Source of the DNA: Gammaproteobacteria bacterium
Lineage (GTDB): Bacteria > Pseudomonadota > Gammaproteobacteria > GCA-001735895
DNA length: 6,091 nucleotides
Direction: 5' to 3'
NCBI GenBank assembly: GCA_029288195.1
Contig: JARFPR010000006.1
Span: 1-6,091 of the forward strand
The notes below the pieces were generated by a model, which searched no databases, was not told the DNA's origin, and was given only the letters and a program-made list of their open reading frames with translations. Positions 1 to 5,719 of the stretch are shown in pieces; position 1 is the stretch's first letter, and each line of letters starts with the position of its first letter. A program made the position numbers and the translations under genes.

Positions 1-11
1 CCTCGACTCCT

Positions 12-44
12 TCGTCGGCAGCGTCAGATGTGTATAAGAGACAG
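12..44 (+). other. Illumina Nextera (Tn5) read-1 adapter, non-genomic
   Basis: Bases 12-25 read TCGTCGGCAGCGTC and bases 26-44 read AGATGTGTATAAGAGACAG. Together they are an exact match to the Nextera transposase read-1 adapter, and the last 19 bases are the Tn5 mosaic end. This is library-preparation sequence left on the end of a contig. The 11 bases before it (1-11) are probably also non-genomic, such as an index remnant, but I cannot identify them. Genomic sequence should begin at about base 45. The adapter contains an in-frame ATG at 28, which creates a false start for the downstream partial gene. Confidence 0.98.
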
Positions 45-45
45 C

Positions 46-612
46 GCGACTCGTGTCATCTTTCTCACCGCCGATGCTTTCGGCGTGCTGCCTCCGGTCT
101 CAAAATTAACCCCGGAACAGGCCGAGTATTATTTCCTCTCAGGCTTTACCGCCAAACTGGCCGGCACCGAGCGCGGCATCACCGAGCCGACCCCTACTTT
201 CTCGGCTTGCTTTGGTAAAGCATTCCTGTCACTGCATCCGACCCGCTATGCCGAGGTGCTGAATAACAAAATGGTGCAATTCGGCAGCCAGGCATACCTG
301 GTAAATACCGGCTGGGATGGAAGCGGGACTCGCATTTCGATCAAGGCCACCCGTGCGATCATCGATGCGATTCTTGACGGCTCCATCGACAGCATGGAAA
401 CCGTAACACTACCACTTTTCAACCTGCACGTTCCTACCAGCCTGCCCGCGGTTGAGGCAAAGATCCTCGATCCGCGCAGCAGTTATGACGACGTTTCCGA
501 GTGGCAGACAAAAGCCAGCAAATTAGCCTCGCTTTTCATCGATAATTTCGAGCAATACACCGACACCGATAGCGGCAAGAATCTGGTATCTGCGGGACCA
601 TTACTCGATTAA
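46..612 (+). CDS. pckA: Phosphoenolpyruvate carboxykinase (ATP), C-terminal third (5'-truncated)
   Basis: PckA converts oxaloacetate and ATP to phosphoenolpyruvate, CO2 and ADP in the cytoplasm, the first committed step of gluconeogenesis. About 188 genomic residues remain, aligning by eye with roughly residues 354-540 of the 540-aa E. coli enzyme. Visible landmarks are VIFLTADAFGVLPPVS, LSGFTAKLAGTERGITEPTPTFSACFG, LVNTGWDGSG and the adenine-contacting TRISIKATR, equivalent to E. coli Arg449, Ile450 and Thr455. The fragment ends normally in TAA. The P-loop, metal-binding residues and His/Lys active-site residues lie in the missing N-terminal part. The break is caused by the contig end and adapter, so the gene is probably intact in the organism. 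An upstream ATG at 28 would add MCIRDS, but those residues are translated adapter and must be removed. The hydrolase gene starts 87 bases downstream on the same strand. Confidence 0.97.
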   Translation, partial: ATRVIFLTADAFGVLPPVSKLTPEQAEYYFLSGFTAKLAGTERGITEPTPTFSACFGKAFLSLHPTRYAEVLNNKMVQFGSQAYLVNTGWDGSGTRISIKATRAIIDAILDGSIDSMETVTLPLFNLHVPTSLPAVEAKILDPRSSYDDVSEWQTKASKLASLFIDNFEQYTDTDSGKNLVSAGPLLD

Positions 613-699
613 CCTGGCGACACTTCCGCAATGCTGATCTTGCCTCGGCCTGGCTCAGGCAGGCAGAATGTCACTGTTCCACGCGGTGAGTAAGAATAA

Positions 700-2697
700 A
701 TGAAAAAAGCCGGTTTCAAGGTTCTGGAAAACGAGTGGATTACGCTGTCTGACGGACGCAGATTAGCGGCTCGAATCTGGATGCCCGACGCTACCGCGAA
801 AATACCATTACCCGCAATCCTGGAATATATTCCCTACCGCAAGCGCGACGGCACCGCGCGGCGCGATGAAAGTACCTACCCTGCATTTGCCGAAGCGGGT
901 TATATCGGGGTGCGCGTCGATATCTCGGGTACCGGAGAATCTGACGGTGACTGGGACGACGAATACTCAACGCGCGAACTGGCTGATGGTGGTGGGGTCA
1001 TCGAATGGATCGCAAACCAGGACTGGTGCGATGGTAATCTCGGCATGATGGGCATTTCATGGGGGGGGTTCAACAGCCTGCAGATTGCCGCTCTTAAACC
1101 ATCAGCGCTCAAGGCCGTAATCTCGATTGGTACTACGGTCGATCGCTATAACGACGATATTCACTACAAGAATGGGTGCCTGCTCTACTCCAATTTCTTC
1201 TGGTCGAGCACGATGCTTTGTTATGCATCCCGGCCGCCCGATCCCGAGCTGGTTGGAAATAGTTGGCGCGAAACCTGGCTACAGCGCCTGAATGCGCAGC
1301 CGTTTCCGCTACAGACCTGGCTTGCCCACCAGCGCAAAGACGATTACTGGAAGCATGGATCGATCAACGAAAATTACAACGATATCGAAATACCCGCGCT
1401 GGTAATCTCGGGTTGGGCCGATGGTTATATTAATGCGCCACCTGCGGCAGCAATCCATTTAAAAAACTCCAGGGCAATCAACGGCCCCTGGATTCACCAG
1501 TATCCACATTTTGCACTCCCAAGACCGCGCCTCGATTTTCTCAAGGAAGCAATCAACTGGTGGGATAAGTGGCTCAAGGGTGCCGATAACGGTGTCGAAA
1601 GCTTACCTGCCTACCGTGCCTACATCCTCGAAGACGCCCGGCCGCTGTTACGTCACGAAGTTGCACCAGGCCGCTGGGTCGCGGAAGCACAACTACCCTC
1701 AGCCGACATCCGCGAGCGCAACTACTACCTGGCTGCGGATCGGCAACTGCTCGATATTCCCGGAAAAAGCAGCGAAAAGAAATTGATCTCACCACAGGAT
1801 TGCGGCACCAGCTGCGGCGAGTTTTTTACCCAGAAACCCGATGGCGAGATGCCTTCGGACCAACGCCGGGATGACTCCGGGTCGCTGGTATTCGACAGCG
1901 TCAGACTGCATCAACCCATCGAGATCCTGGGGCGGCCAATAATTCGACTAAAAGTTGCTATCGATAAACCGCTTGGAAATATTGCGATACGCCTGAATGA
2001 TATTCATCCCAATGGTGAAGTTTCGAGGGTTAGCTGGGGCGTGCTGAATCTCGCGCATCGTAACGGTAATGAAAATCCCGAGCCGATGGTTCCGGGTCAG
2101 CTGGAATCGATTGAAATTGAACTGAATGAATGTGGCTATCGGTTCATGCGCGGTCACAAGATGCGCATCGCGATCTCCAATAACTACTGGCCGATGATCA
2201 TGCCTTCGCCCGAAATCGTCACCACCACCCTTAAACTAGGACCCGACGCTTTCGTGACCTTGCCGGTGCGGGAAGGTGTCGATGTCTACGATGAGCCCGA
2301 ACCCGAGGATCAAAATCCGTTGCCAGATTATAAAACCAACGAGCCCGGATTGAGTCGGCGCTGGATCGAACAGGATTTTCAGACCGGGGAATCGCACTAC
2401 CGGGTTATCGATGATACCGGCGAGATCGAGGTACCGGGTAACGCCATGTGCACGCGATACAGGCATGATGAACGCTGGACCATAGCTGCCGATGACCCCC
2501 TCAGCCATCGATCGATGAGTCGTTATATATGCTGGATGCAACGCGGTGACTGGTCGATCAGAACCGAGGCGGAAAGCGAGTTTCGTTGCGACGCGGAAAA
2601 CTTTTATATCAAGGCCACGGTACGTGCCTACGAGGGTGAAGAAATGGTTAATCGACGTGACTGGGATGAAATCACCATTCCTAGAGACCACATTTGA
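700..2697 (+). CDS. CocE/NonD family alpha/beta hydrolase (peptidase S15 type)
   Basis: A 665-aa serine hydrolase of the X-Pro dipeptidyl-peptidase/cocaine-esterase superfamily, which cleaves esters or amides; the substrate cannot be read from sequence. The alpha/beta-hydrolase core covers about residues 10-300. The nucleophile elbow GISWGG gives Ser120 (codon 1057-1059), SGWADGYINAP gives Asp241 and GPWIHQYPH gives His266. Tyr46 in IPYRKRD matches the position of the oxyanion-hole Tyr44 of CocE. Residues about 305-525 form the PepX_C jelly roll (SLVFDSVRL, GRPIIRLKVAIDKPLGNIAIRL). A further tail of about 120 residues (545-665) goes beyond the 574-aa CocE, but I believe long members of the family carry one. 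No signal peptide is visible, so it is probably cytoplasmic. GGTGAG at 685-690, nine bases before the ATG, supports this start. An eight-G run (1061-1068) follows the catalytic serine codon. Family confidence is high; specific function is unknown. Confidence 0.93.
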   Translation: MKKAGFKVLENEWITLSDGRRLAARIWMPDATAKIPLPAILEYIPYRKRDGTARRDESTYPAFAEAGYIGVRVDISGTGESDGDWDDEYSTRELADGGGVIEWIANQDWCDGNLGMMGISWGGFNSLQIAALKPSALKAVISIGTTVDRYNDDIHYKNGCLLYSNFFWSSTMLCYASRPPDPELVGNSWRETWLQRLNAQPFPLQTWLAHQRKDDYWKHGSINENYNDIEIPALVISGWADGYINAPPAAAIHLKNSRAINGPWIHQYPHFALPRPRLDFLKEAINWWDKWLKGADNGVESLPAYRAYILEDARPLLRHEVAPGRWVAEAQLPSADIRERNYYLAADRQLLDIPGKSSEKKLISPQDCGTSCGEFFTQKPDGEMPSDQRRDDSGSLVFDSVRLHQPIEILGRPIIRLKVAIDKPLGNIAIRLNDIHPNGEVSRVSWGVLNLAHRNGNENPEPMVPGQLESIEIELNECGYRFMRGHKMRIAISNNYWPMIMPSPEIVTTTLKLGPDAFVTLPVREGVDVYDEPEPEDQNPLPDYKTNEPGLSRRWIEQDFQTGESHYRVIDDTGEIEVPGNAMCTRYRHDERWTIAADDPLSHRSMSRYICWMQRGDWSIRTEAESEFRCDAENFYIKATVRAYEGEEMVNRRDWDEITIPRDHI

Positions 2698-2757
2698 GAC
2701 TGGCGTCAAAATTTTGTCATTATTCTATTGGAGATATACCGGAAAACTATAAATTAG

Positions 2758-2766
2758 TGTTAATAT
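2758..2766 (+). promoter_or_regulatory. Possible extended -10 promoter for the RAYT gene
   Basis: The 101-base gap between the hydrolase and the RAYT gene is clearly more AT-rich than its surroundings. It contains TGTTAATAT, an extended -10 element (TGn followed by TAATAT), about 30 bases before the ATG at 2799. No good -35 lies 17 bases upstream; a TTGTCA at 2714-2719 is too far from it and would fit only a poor -10 (TATACC, 2735-2740). The RAYT ribosome-binding site is weak (CGAG at 2787-2790). The assignment rests on motif appearance alone. Confidence 0.3.
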
Positions 2767-2798
2767 GCAACTCTTTTGCCAGATAACGAGTATTTTTC

Positions 2799-3485
2799 AT
2801 GGCCAGATTGCCGCGGTACGCGATAAAAAATCAGCCGCAACATATAATTCAGCGTGGGCGAAACGGGCAACAAATCTTCTTTGAAGAACAGGATTACCAG
2901 TATTTTTACGATTGCCTCGAGGCCGCTGCTTACAACTACCAGCTAAAAATTCATGCCTACGTGCTGATGCCTAGTCACGTGCATCTGCTGGCAACGCCGA
3001 GTAACACCGACAGCATTTCAAGAGTCACGCAATCCATCGGCCGGAACTACGTCCAGTATTTCAATGAGTGCATTGGCGGTAGTGGCACGATCTGGGAAGG
3101 GCGTTACCGGGCGACCGTCGTTGACAGCAAGAACTATTTGCTTACCTGCAGTCGCTACATCGAGTCATATCCGGTTAGAGGTGGACTGGTTAAAAAAGAG
3201 GCGGATTATCGCTGGAGCAGCTATGCGCATAACGCGCTCGGGAAGGTTGAAGAGATGATCAGCGCGCACCAGGAATACCTGAAACTGGGTAACAGCGATA
3301 AGGAACGTGCAAATGCCTACCGCGCCCTGTTCAAACAAAACCTGTGCAGCCAAACGGTGGAGCTAATCACCGAAAGCGCACTTAAAGGCTGGGTACTGGG
3401 TGATAGCAAGTTTGCACGTAAAATCGAAAAACTCAGCGGTCGCCGTGCCTTCCAGCTGCCCAAGGGCCGTCCCCGAAGTACTTGA
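2799..3485 (+). CDS. REP-associated tyrosine transposase (RAYT), Y1/HUH family
   Basis: A 228-aa single-domain HUH nuclease of the IS200-like Y1 transposase family. In this family the enzyme nicks single-stranded hairpin DNA, forming a phosphotyrosine link, and RAYTs are thought to mobilise REP/BIME sequences. The N-terminus (ARLPRYAIKNQPQHIIQRGRN) is typical. The metal-binding HUH pair is His60-Val-His62 in MPSHVHLLA. GRNYVQYFN and GTIWEGRYRATVVDSKNYLL follow. The catalytic tyrosine should be Tyr120 in RYIESYPVRGG, by alignment with Tyr115 of E. coli TnpA-REP. The C-terminus (GWVLGDSKFARKIEKLSGRR...GRPR) is the usual family tail, so the protein looks full-length. Where most relatives have RYIELNPVRAG, this one has SYPVRGG. 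No terminal inverted repeats or REP palindromes were seen beside it, so it appears to be a single-copy RAYT rather than an insertion sequence. The methyltransferase-like gene begins 13 bases after its stop. Confidence 0.93.
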   Translation: MARLPRYAIKNQPQHIIQRGRNGQQIFFEEQDYQYFYDCLEAAAYNYQLKIHAYVLMPSHVHLLATPSNTDSISRVTQSIGRNYVQYFNECIGGSGTIWEGRYRATVVDSKNYLLTCSRYIESYPVRGGLVKKEADYRWSSYAHNALGKVEEMISAHQEYLKLGNSDKERANAYRALFKQNLCSQTVELITESALKGWVLGDSKFARKIEKLSGRRAFQLPKGRPRST

Positions 3486-3498
3486 CCGACAGACTCCC

Positions 3499-3972
3499 AT
3501 GAACGACGGTGAGGATAAACGTGGACCCGGCCTGAAGTTTCCACCTCCTTTACTGGTAATTGTGATCATTGGTCTGGGCTATCTTGCAGACTGGCTCAAA
3601 CCGCTGCCAATAACTAGTGGAGACCTCCTGTGGCTGAGTGGCATCGCGCTAATCGTATTGTCGGTGATAATTGCGCTTATCGCACTATTCCATTTCCTCG
3701 AAGCCAAGACCCACGTCGAACCCTGGCACCCCACCACCACGATCATCGACAGGGGTGTTTTCCGCTATAGCCGCAACCCTATCTATGTTACTTTTTGCCT
3801 GGCTACGGTTGGCGGCGGCCTGGCATTAAACAGCTGGTGGATAGTCATGAGTGTCCCGGCATTGATGTACCTGTTGCAAAAGCTGGTGATCGAACGCGAA
3901 GAGGCTTATCTCGAAAATAAGTTCGGCAAGGTATATCTTGCCTACAAGCAGCGGGTAAGACGCTGGCTTTAA
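3499..3972 (+). CDS. Isoprenylcysteine carboxyl methyltransferase (ICMT/PEMT)-family membrane protein
   Basis: A 157-aa integral membrane protein of the ICMT/PEMT-like methyltransferase superfamily. Hydrophobic helices appear at about residues 17-33, 43-66, 97-111 and 112-131. The conserved SAM-binding hallmark is in the C-terminal half: RGVFRYSRNPIYVTF (Arg92, Pro94, Tyr96), then EREEAYLENKFGKVYLAYKQRVRRWL, containing the Glu-Glu and FG-x2-Y-x2-Y pattern. Members methylate small or lipid-like substrates using S-adenosylmethionine, but bacterial substrates are mostly unknown. I chose the ATG at 3499 because it gives a family-sized protein and avoids the RAYT gene. An upstream in-frame ATG at 3400 would add 33 residues that overlap RAYT coding sequence and lack family character. 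There is no clear Shine-Dalgarno sequence. With 13 bases between genes it may be read through from the RAYT promoter. Its stop codon overlaps that of the convergent thioesterase gene. Confidence 0.88.
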   Translation: MNDGEDKRGPGLKFPPPLLVIVIIGLGYLADWLKPLPITSGDLLWLSGIALIVLSVIIALIALFHFLEAKTHVEPWHPTTTIIDRGVFRYSRNPIYVTFCLATVGGGLALNSWWIVMSVPALMYLLQKLVIEREEAYLENKFGKVYLAYKQRVRRWL

Positions 3973-4406
3973 CGGGCAACGGCAATATAGGTTGCCTGTA
4001 AAATGGCATGCGGACGATCCCCGACCTCAACTTCCAGTAATAGTTTCCCCTTTCCCGAATCAAGCAAACCCCGGGCAAAAGCATCACGCTGTTGAGCGCT
4101 GACCCGGCACTCGCATTGCAGCGCTGAAGTCACCGGCGCACGATAGGAAATCTCGGCCTTTGCCACCACCAGGTCTCCATCCAGCTCGAGCTCATCCATC
4201 ACGTGGGTACACAAGGCCCAGCCCGTCAGGATCGCGGCGGAGTAAATACTGCCGGCAAAACCGGTTCCGTGGACGTTGATATTGGGCTCGAGCGGTGCAC
4301 TGACCTGGATTTCGTCCTGGCTTAAAACCTTGATCGAAAACTGCATCGCGTCGGATAGCGGAATCGCGTTACGTATTTTCTGCTCCAGTGCCTGTGCTGA
4401 TGTCAT
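3969..4406 (-). CDS. YiiD C-terminal-type hotdog thioesterase
   Basis: A 145-aa single-domain hotdog-fold protein resembling the putative thioesterase domain at the C-terminus of E. coli YiiD. The domain here stands alone, without the N-terminal acetyltransferase of YiiD. The recognisable core is PNINVHGTGFAGSIYSAAILTGWAL (residues 41-65), covering the long hotdog helix, then LDGDLVVAKAEISYRAPV (75-92). The last strand is LLLEVEVGDRPHAILQATYIAVA. Such proteins are expected to hydrolyse acyl-CoA or acyl-ACP thioesters in the cytoplasm; the acyl group is not predictable. AGGG (complement of 4415-4418), eight bases before the ATG and inside the end of ghrA, is a good ribosome-binding site. The gene lies one base after the ghrA stop, so it is almost certainly cotranscribed and may be translationally coupled. 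Family assignment is firm; the enzymatic role is inferred. Confidence 0.9.
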   Translation of the reverse strand: MTSAQALEQKIRNAIPLSDAMQFSIKVLSQDEIQVSAPLEPNINVHGTGFAGSIYSAAILTGWALCTHVMDELELDGDLVVAKAEISYRAPVTSALQCECRVSAQQRDAFARGLLDSGKGKLLLEVEVGDRPHAILQATYIAVAR

Positions 4407-4407
4407 G

Positions 4408-5343
4408 TTAATAACCCTGCCCGCGATCGACCAGGTTTAACAGCGATTCACCGTTTTGCAGGCGCCGATAATTCTCGGCAATATCAATAATCGCATCGCC
4501 AAGATGATAGCCCGAAACATGTGGCGTGAGCTGTACCTTTGGATGCAACCACAACGGATTATCAGCAGGCAGCGGCTCGACCGACATGACATCGAGCACC
4601 GCGCCCGTGAGCAAGCCGGCGTCGAGGGACTCAATCAGCTCGGTTTCGTTGACCAGGTCACCGCGTCCGACATTGATAAAGTATGCGTGCGGGTTAAAGT
4701 GCTCGAAAAGCCGACGCCTGAACATGCCGAGCGTCTGCGGCGTTGACGGCAATACCGAGACCACGTAATCGGCAGATTCCAGCGCCCGGTATAAGCCATC
4801 AACATCAGCATGACAGGTGACCCCGGGGATATCCTTTAGCCGGCGACTCCAGCCAACCACTTTGAATCCATTCTGTACAAAACGTTCGGCGACCAGTAAC
4901 CCGATGCGACCCAGGCCAAGCACTGCCACCGTGGTATCGCCAGCCCGTCGCGGCGGGTAGGATATCCACTCTGAACGCGCCTGCTGCTGGTGATATTCAC
5001 GCATGTGGCGCTGCTGCTGTAACACATAGGCCAGTGCGTATTCAGCCATCTCGGTGCCTGAGGTATCGGTTCGCAGACGAACAACCTGGATCGATTCAGG
5101 CAGGTCTGGATCGGCAAGAATATTATTTACCCCGGCGCCGGTTTTTTGAATCACTTTCAAGTTCGGGTATTGCAGGGCTTCACGCGGGGAATAACTGCTC
5201 ACCGTCAGCATCTCGATTTCATCGAGGTTACCCGGATTATCACCGGTTCGAATATCTGCTTCCGGGGTGTAGTGCAACAACTCTGTGCGCAGGTCATCGT
5301 CCTCCATCCACTCCGGGTGCTTGATGTCGATCAACAGTGCCAT
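4408..5343 (-). CDS. ghrA: GhrA-like glyoxylate/hydroxypyruvate reductase (D-2-hydroxyacid dehydrogenase)
   Basis: A 311-aa cytoplasmic dehydrogenase, essentially the length of E. coli GhrA (312 aa), which reduces glyoxylate to glycolate and hydroxypyruvate to D-glycerate. The nucleotide-binding domain has VAVLGLGRIGLLVAERF with Gly143-x-Gly145-x2-Gly148. Strand two ends in GWSRR (Arg167, Arg168), where arginines usually favour NADPH over NADH. The catalytic residues are Arg227 in NVGRGDLV, Glu256 in SVEPLP and His275 in LTPHVSGY. KTGAGVNNIL near residues 67-76 is the substrate-side loop. The start is supported by GAGG (complement of 5349-5352), five bases before the ATG. It is the first gene of a two-gene operon with the thioesterase and is divergent from the small membrane-protein gene at 5477. 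The precise 2-ketoacid preference is uncertain, because relatives with this architecture act on several substrates. Confidence 0.92.
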   Translation of the reverse strand: MALLIDIKHPEWMEDDDLRTELLHYTPEADIRTGDNPGNLDEIEMLTVSSYSPREALQYPNLKVIQKTGAGVNNILADPDLPESIQVVRLRTDTSGTEMAEYALAYVLQQQRHMREYHQQQARSEWISYPPRRAGDTTVAVLGLGRIGLLVAERFVQNGFKVVGWSRRLKDIPGVTCHADVDGLYRALESADYVVSVLPSTPQTLGMFRRRLFEHFNPHAYFINVGRGDLVNETELIESLDAGLLTGAVLDVMSVEPLPADNPLWLHPKVQLTPHVSGYHLGDAIIDIAENYRRLQNGESLLNLVDRGQGY

Positions 5344-5366
5344 TGATTCCTCGATGTTAATTCACG

Positions 5367-5395
5367 AATATGCCGCGGCCAAGCCGGCAATATGC
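5367..5395. repeat. Direct repeat and imperfect dyad in the divergent ghrA upstream region
   Basis: The heptamer AATATGC occurs at 5367-5373 and again at 5389-5395, 22 bases apart start to start, or about two helical turns. The same stretch has imperfect two-fold symmetry: ATATGCCG at 5368-5375 faces CGGCAATAT at 5385-5393 around a GC-rich centre. It lies 24-52 bases upstream of the ghrA start codon, where an operator or a leader hairpin could act. No regulator is identifiable and chance is possible. Confidence 0.3.
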
Positions 5396-5476
5396 TCCGA
5401 TTATGCCATCTATTCAGCCCCGAAAGACATGCGGGACCTTCATTTTTCGGTTAATCTCCATATCGAGTTAACCGAC

Positions 5477-5704
5477 ATGCTGCATTTCATCATCATCGCG
5501 CTATTTGTCCTGCTATTGCTGAGCGTGGGTTTCTGGATGCTGGTTTACCGGCAGTTCGAGCCGGAGAATTTGGCAGCGCACCCGTTATATAAATTGCACC
5601 AGGTATTGGTTGCCGTGATCGCTTTTTTGATCATATTGCTCACGATGCTGGTGGTATTATCGAGCGATCCGGGTGATCCCGAGAACTATTGGTTCTGGCC
5701 CTGA
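5477..5704 (+). CDS. Small two-helix inner-membrane protein, unknown function
   Basis: I do not recognise this protein. From the ATG at 5477 it has 75 residues and two clear transmembrane helices at about 3-24 and 42-62. They are joined by a short polar loop (YRQFEPENLAAHPLYKLHQ), and the tail DPGDPENYWFWP is acidic and aromatic. The loop has few basic residues, so topology is uncertain. The 5477 start puts the first helix at the N-terminus. In-frame ATGs at 5429 (91 aa) and 5354 (116 aa) are possible, but the added residues look non-conserved and the longest forms run towards ghrA. Ribosome-binding signals are weak for every start (GAG at 5465-5467 for 5477). The gene is divergent from ghrA and converges on the dioxygenase, whose stop lies 15 bases beyond its own. 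The hydrophobic pattern and tight packing support a real gene. Confidence 0.6.
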   Translation: MLHFIIIALFVLLLLSVGFWMLVYRQFEPENLAAHPLYKLHQVLVAVIAFLIILLTMLVVLSSDPGDPENYWFWP

Positions 5705-5719
5705 TATCAATCGGGTCGA

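Noticed and set aside
30..218. Open frame starting MYKRQ at the left end
   Set aside because: It starts in the adapter and runs out of frame across pckA.
648..660. Perfect 5-bp hairpin GCCTG-GCT-CAGGC between pckA and the hydrolase, a possible terminator
   Set aside because: The stem is short and no T-run follows it, so it does not meet the pattern of an intrinsic terminator.
2236..2709. 157-aa open frame on the - strand
   Set aside because: It lies antisense to the C-terminal part of the hydrolase, has no recognisable domain and no start context, and is a shadow of the + strand codon pattern.
2706..2715. Palindrome CAAAATTTTG after the hydrolase stop
   Set aside because: A 10-base AT-rich palindrome in an AT-rich gap is easily due to chance, and it is neither a REP nor a convincing terminator.
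3400..3498. Upstream ATG extension of the methyltransferase-like gene
   Set aside because: The extra 33 residues overlap the conserved RAYT C-terminus in another frame and do not resemble the family; the ATG at 3499 fits better.
5285..5476. Longer form of the small membrane protein starting at 5285
   Set aside because: This start lies inside ghrA coding sequence on the opposite strand, and the serine-rich N-terminal residues are antisense to it.
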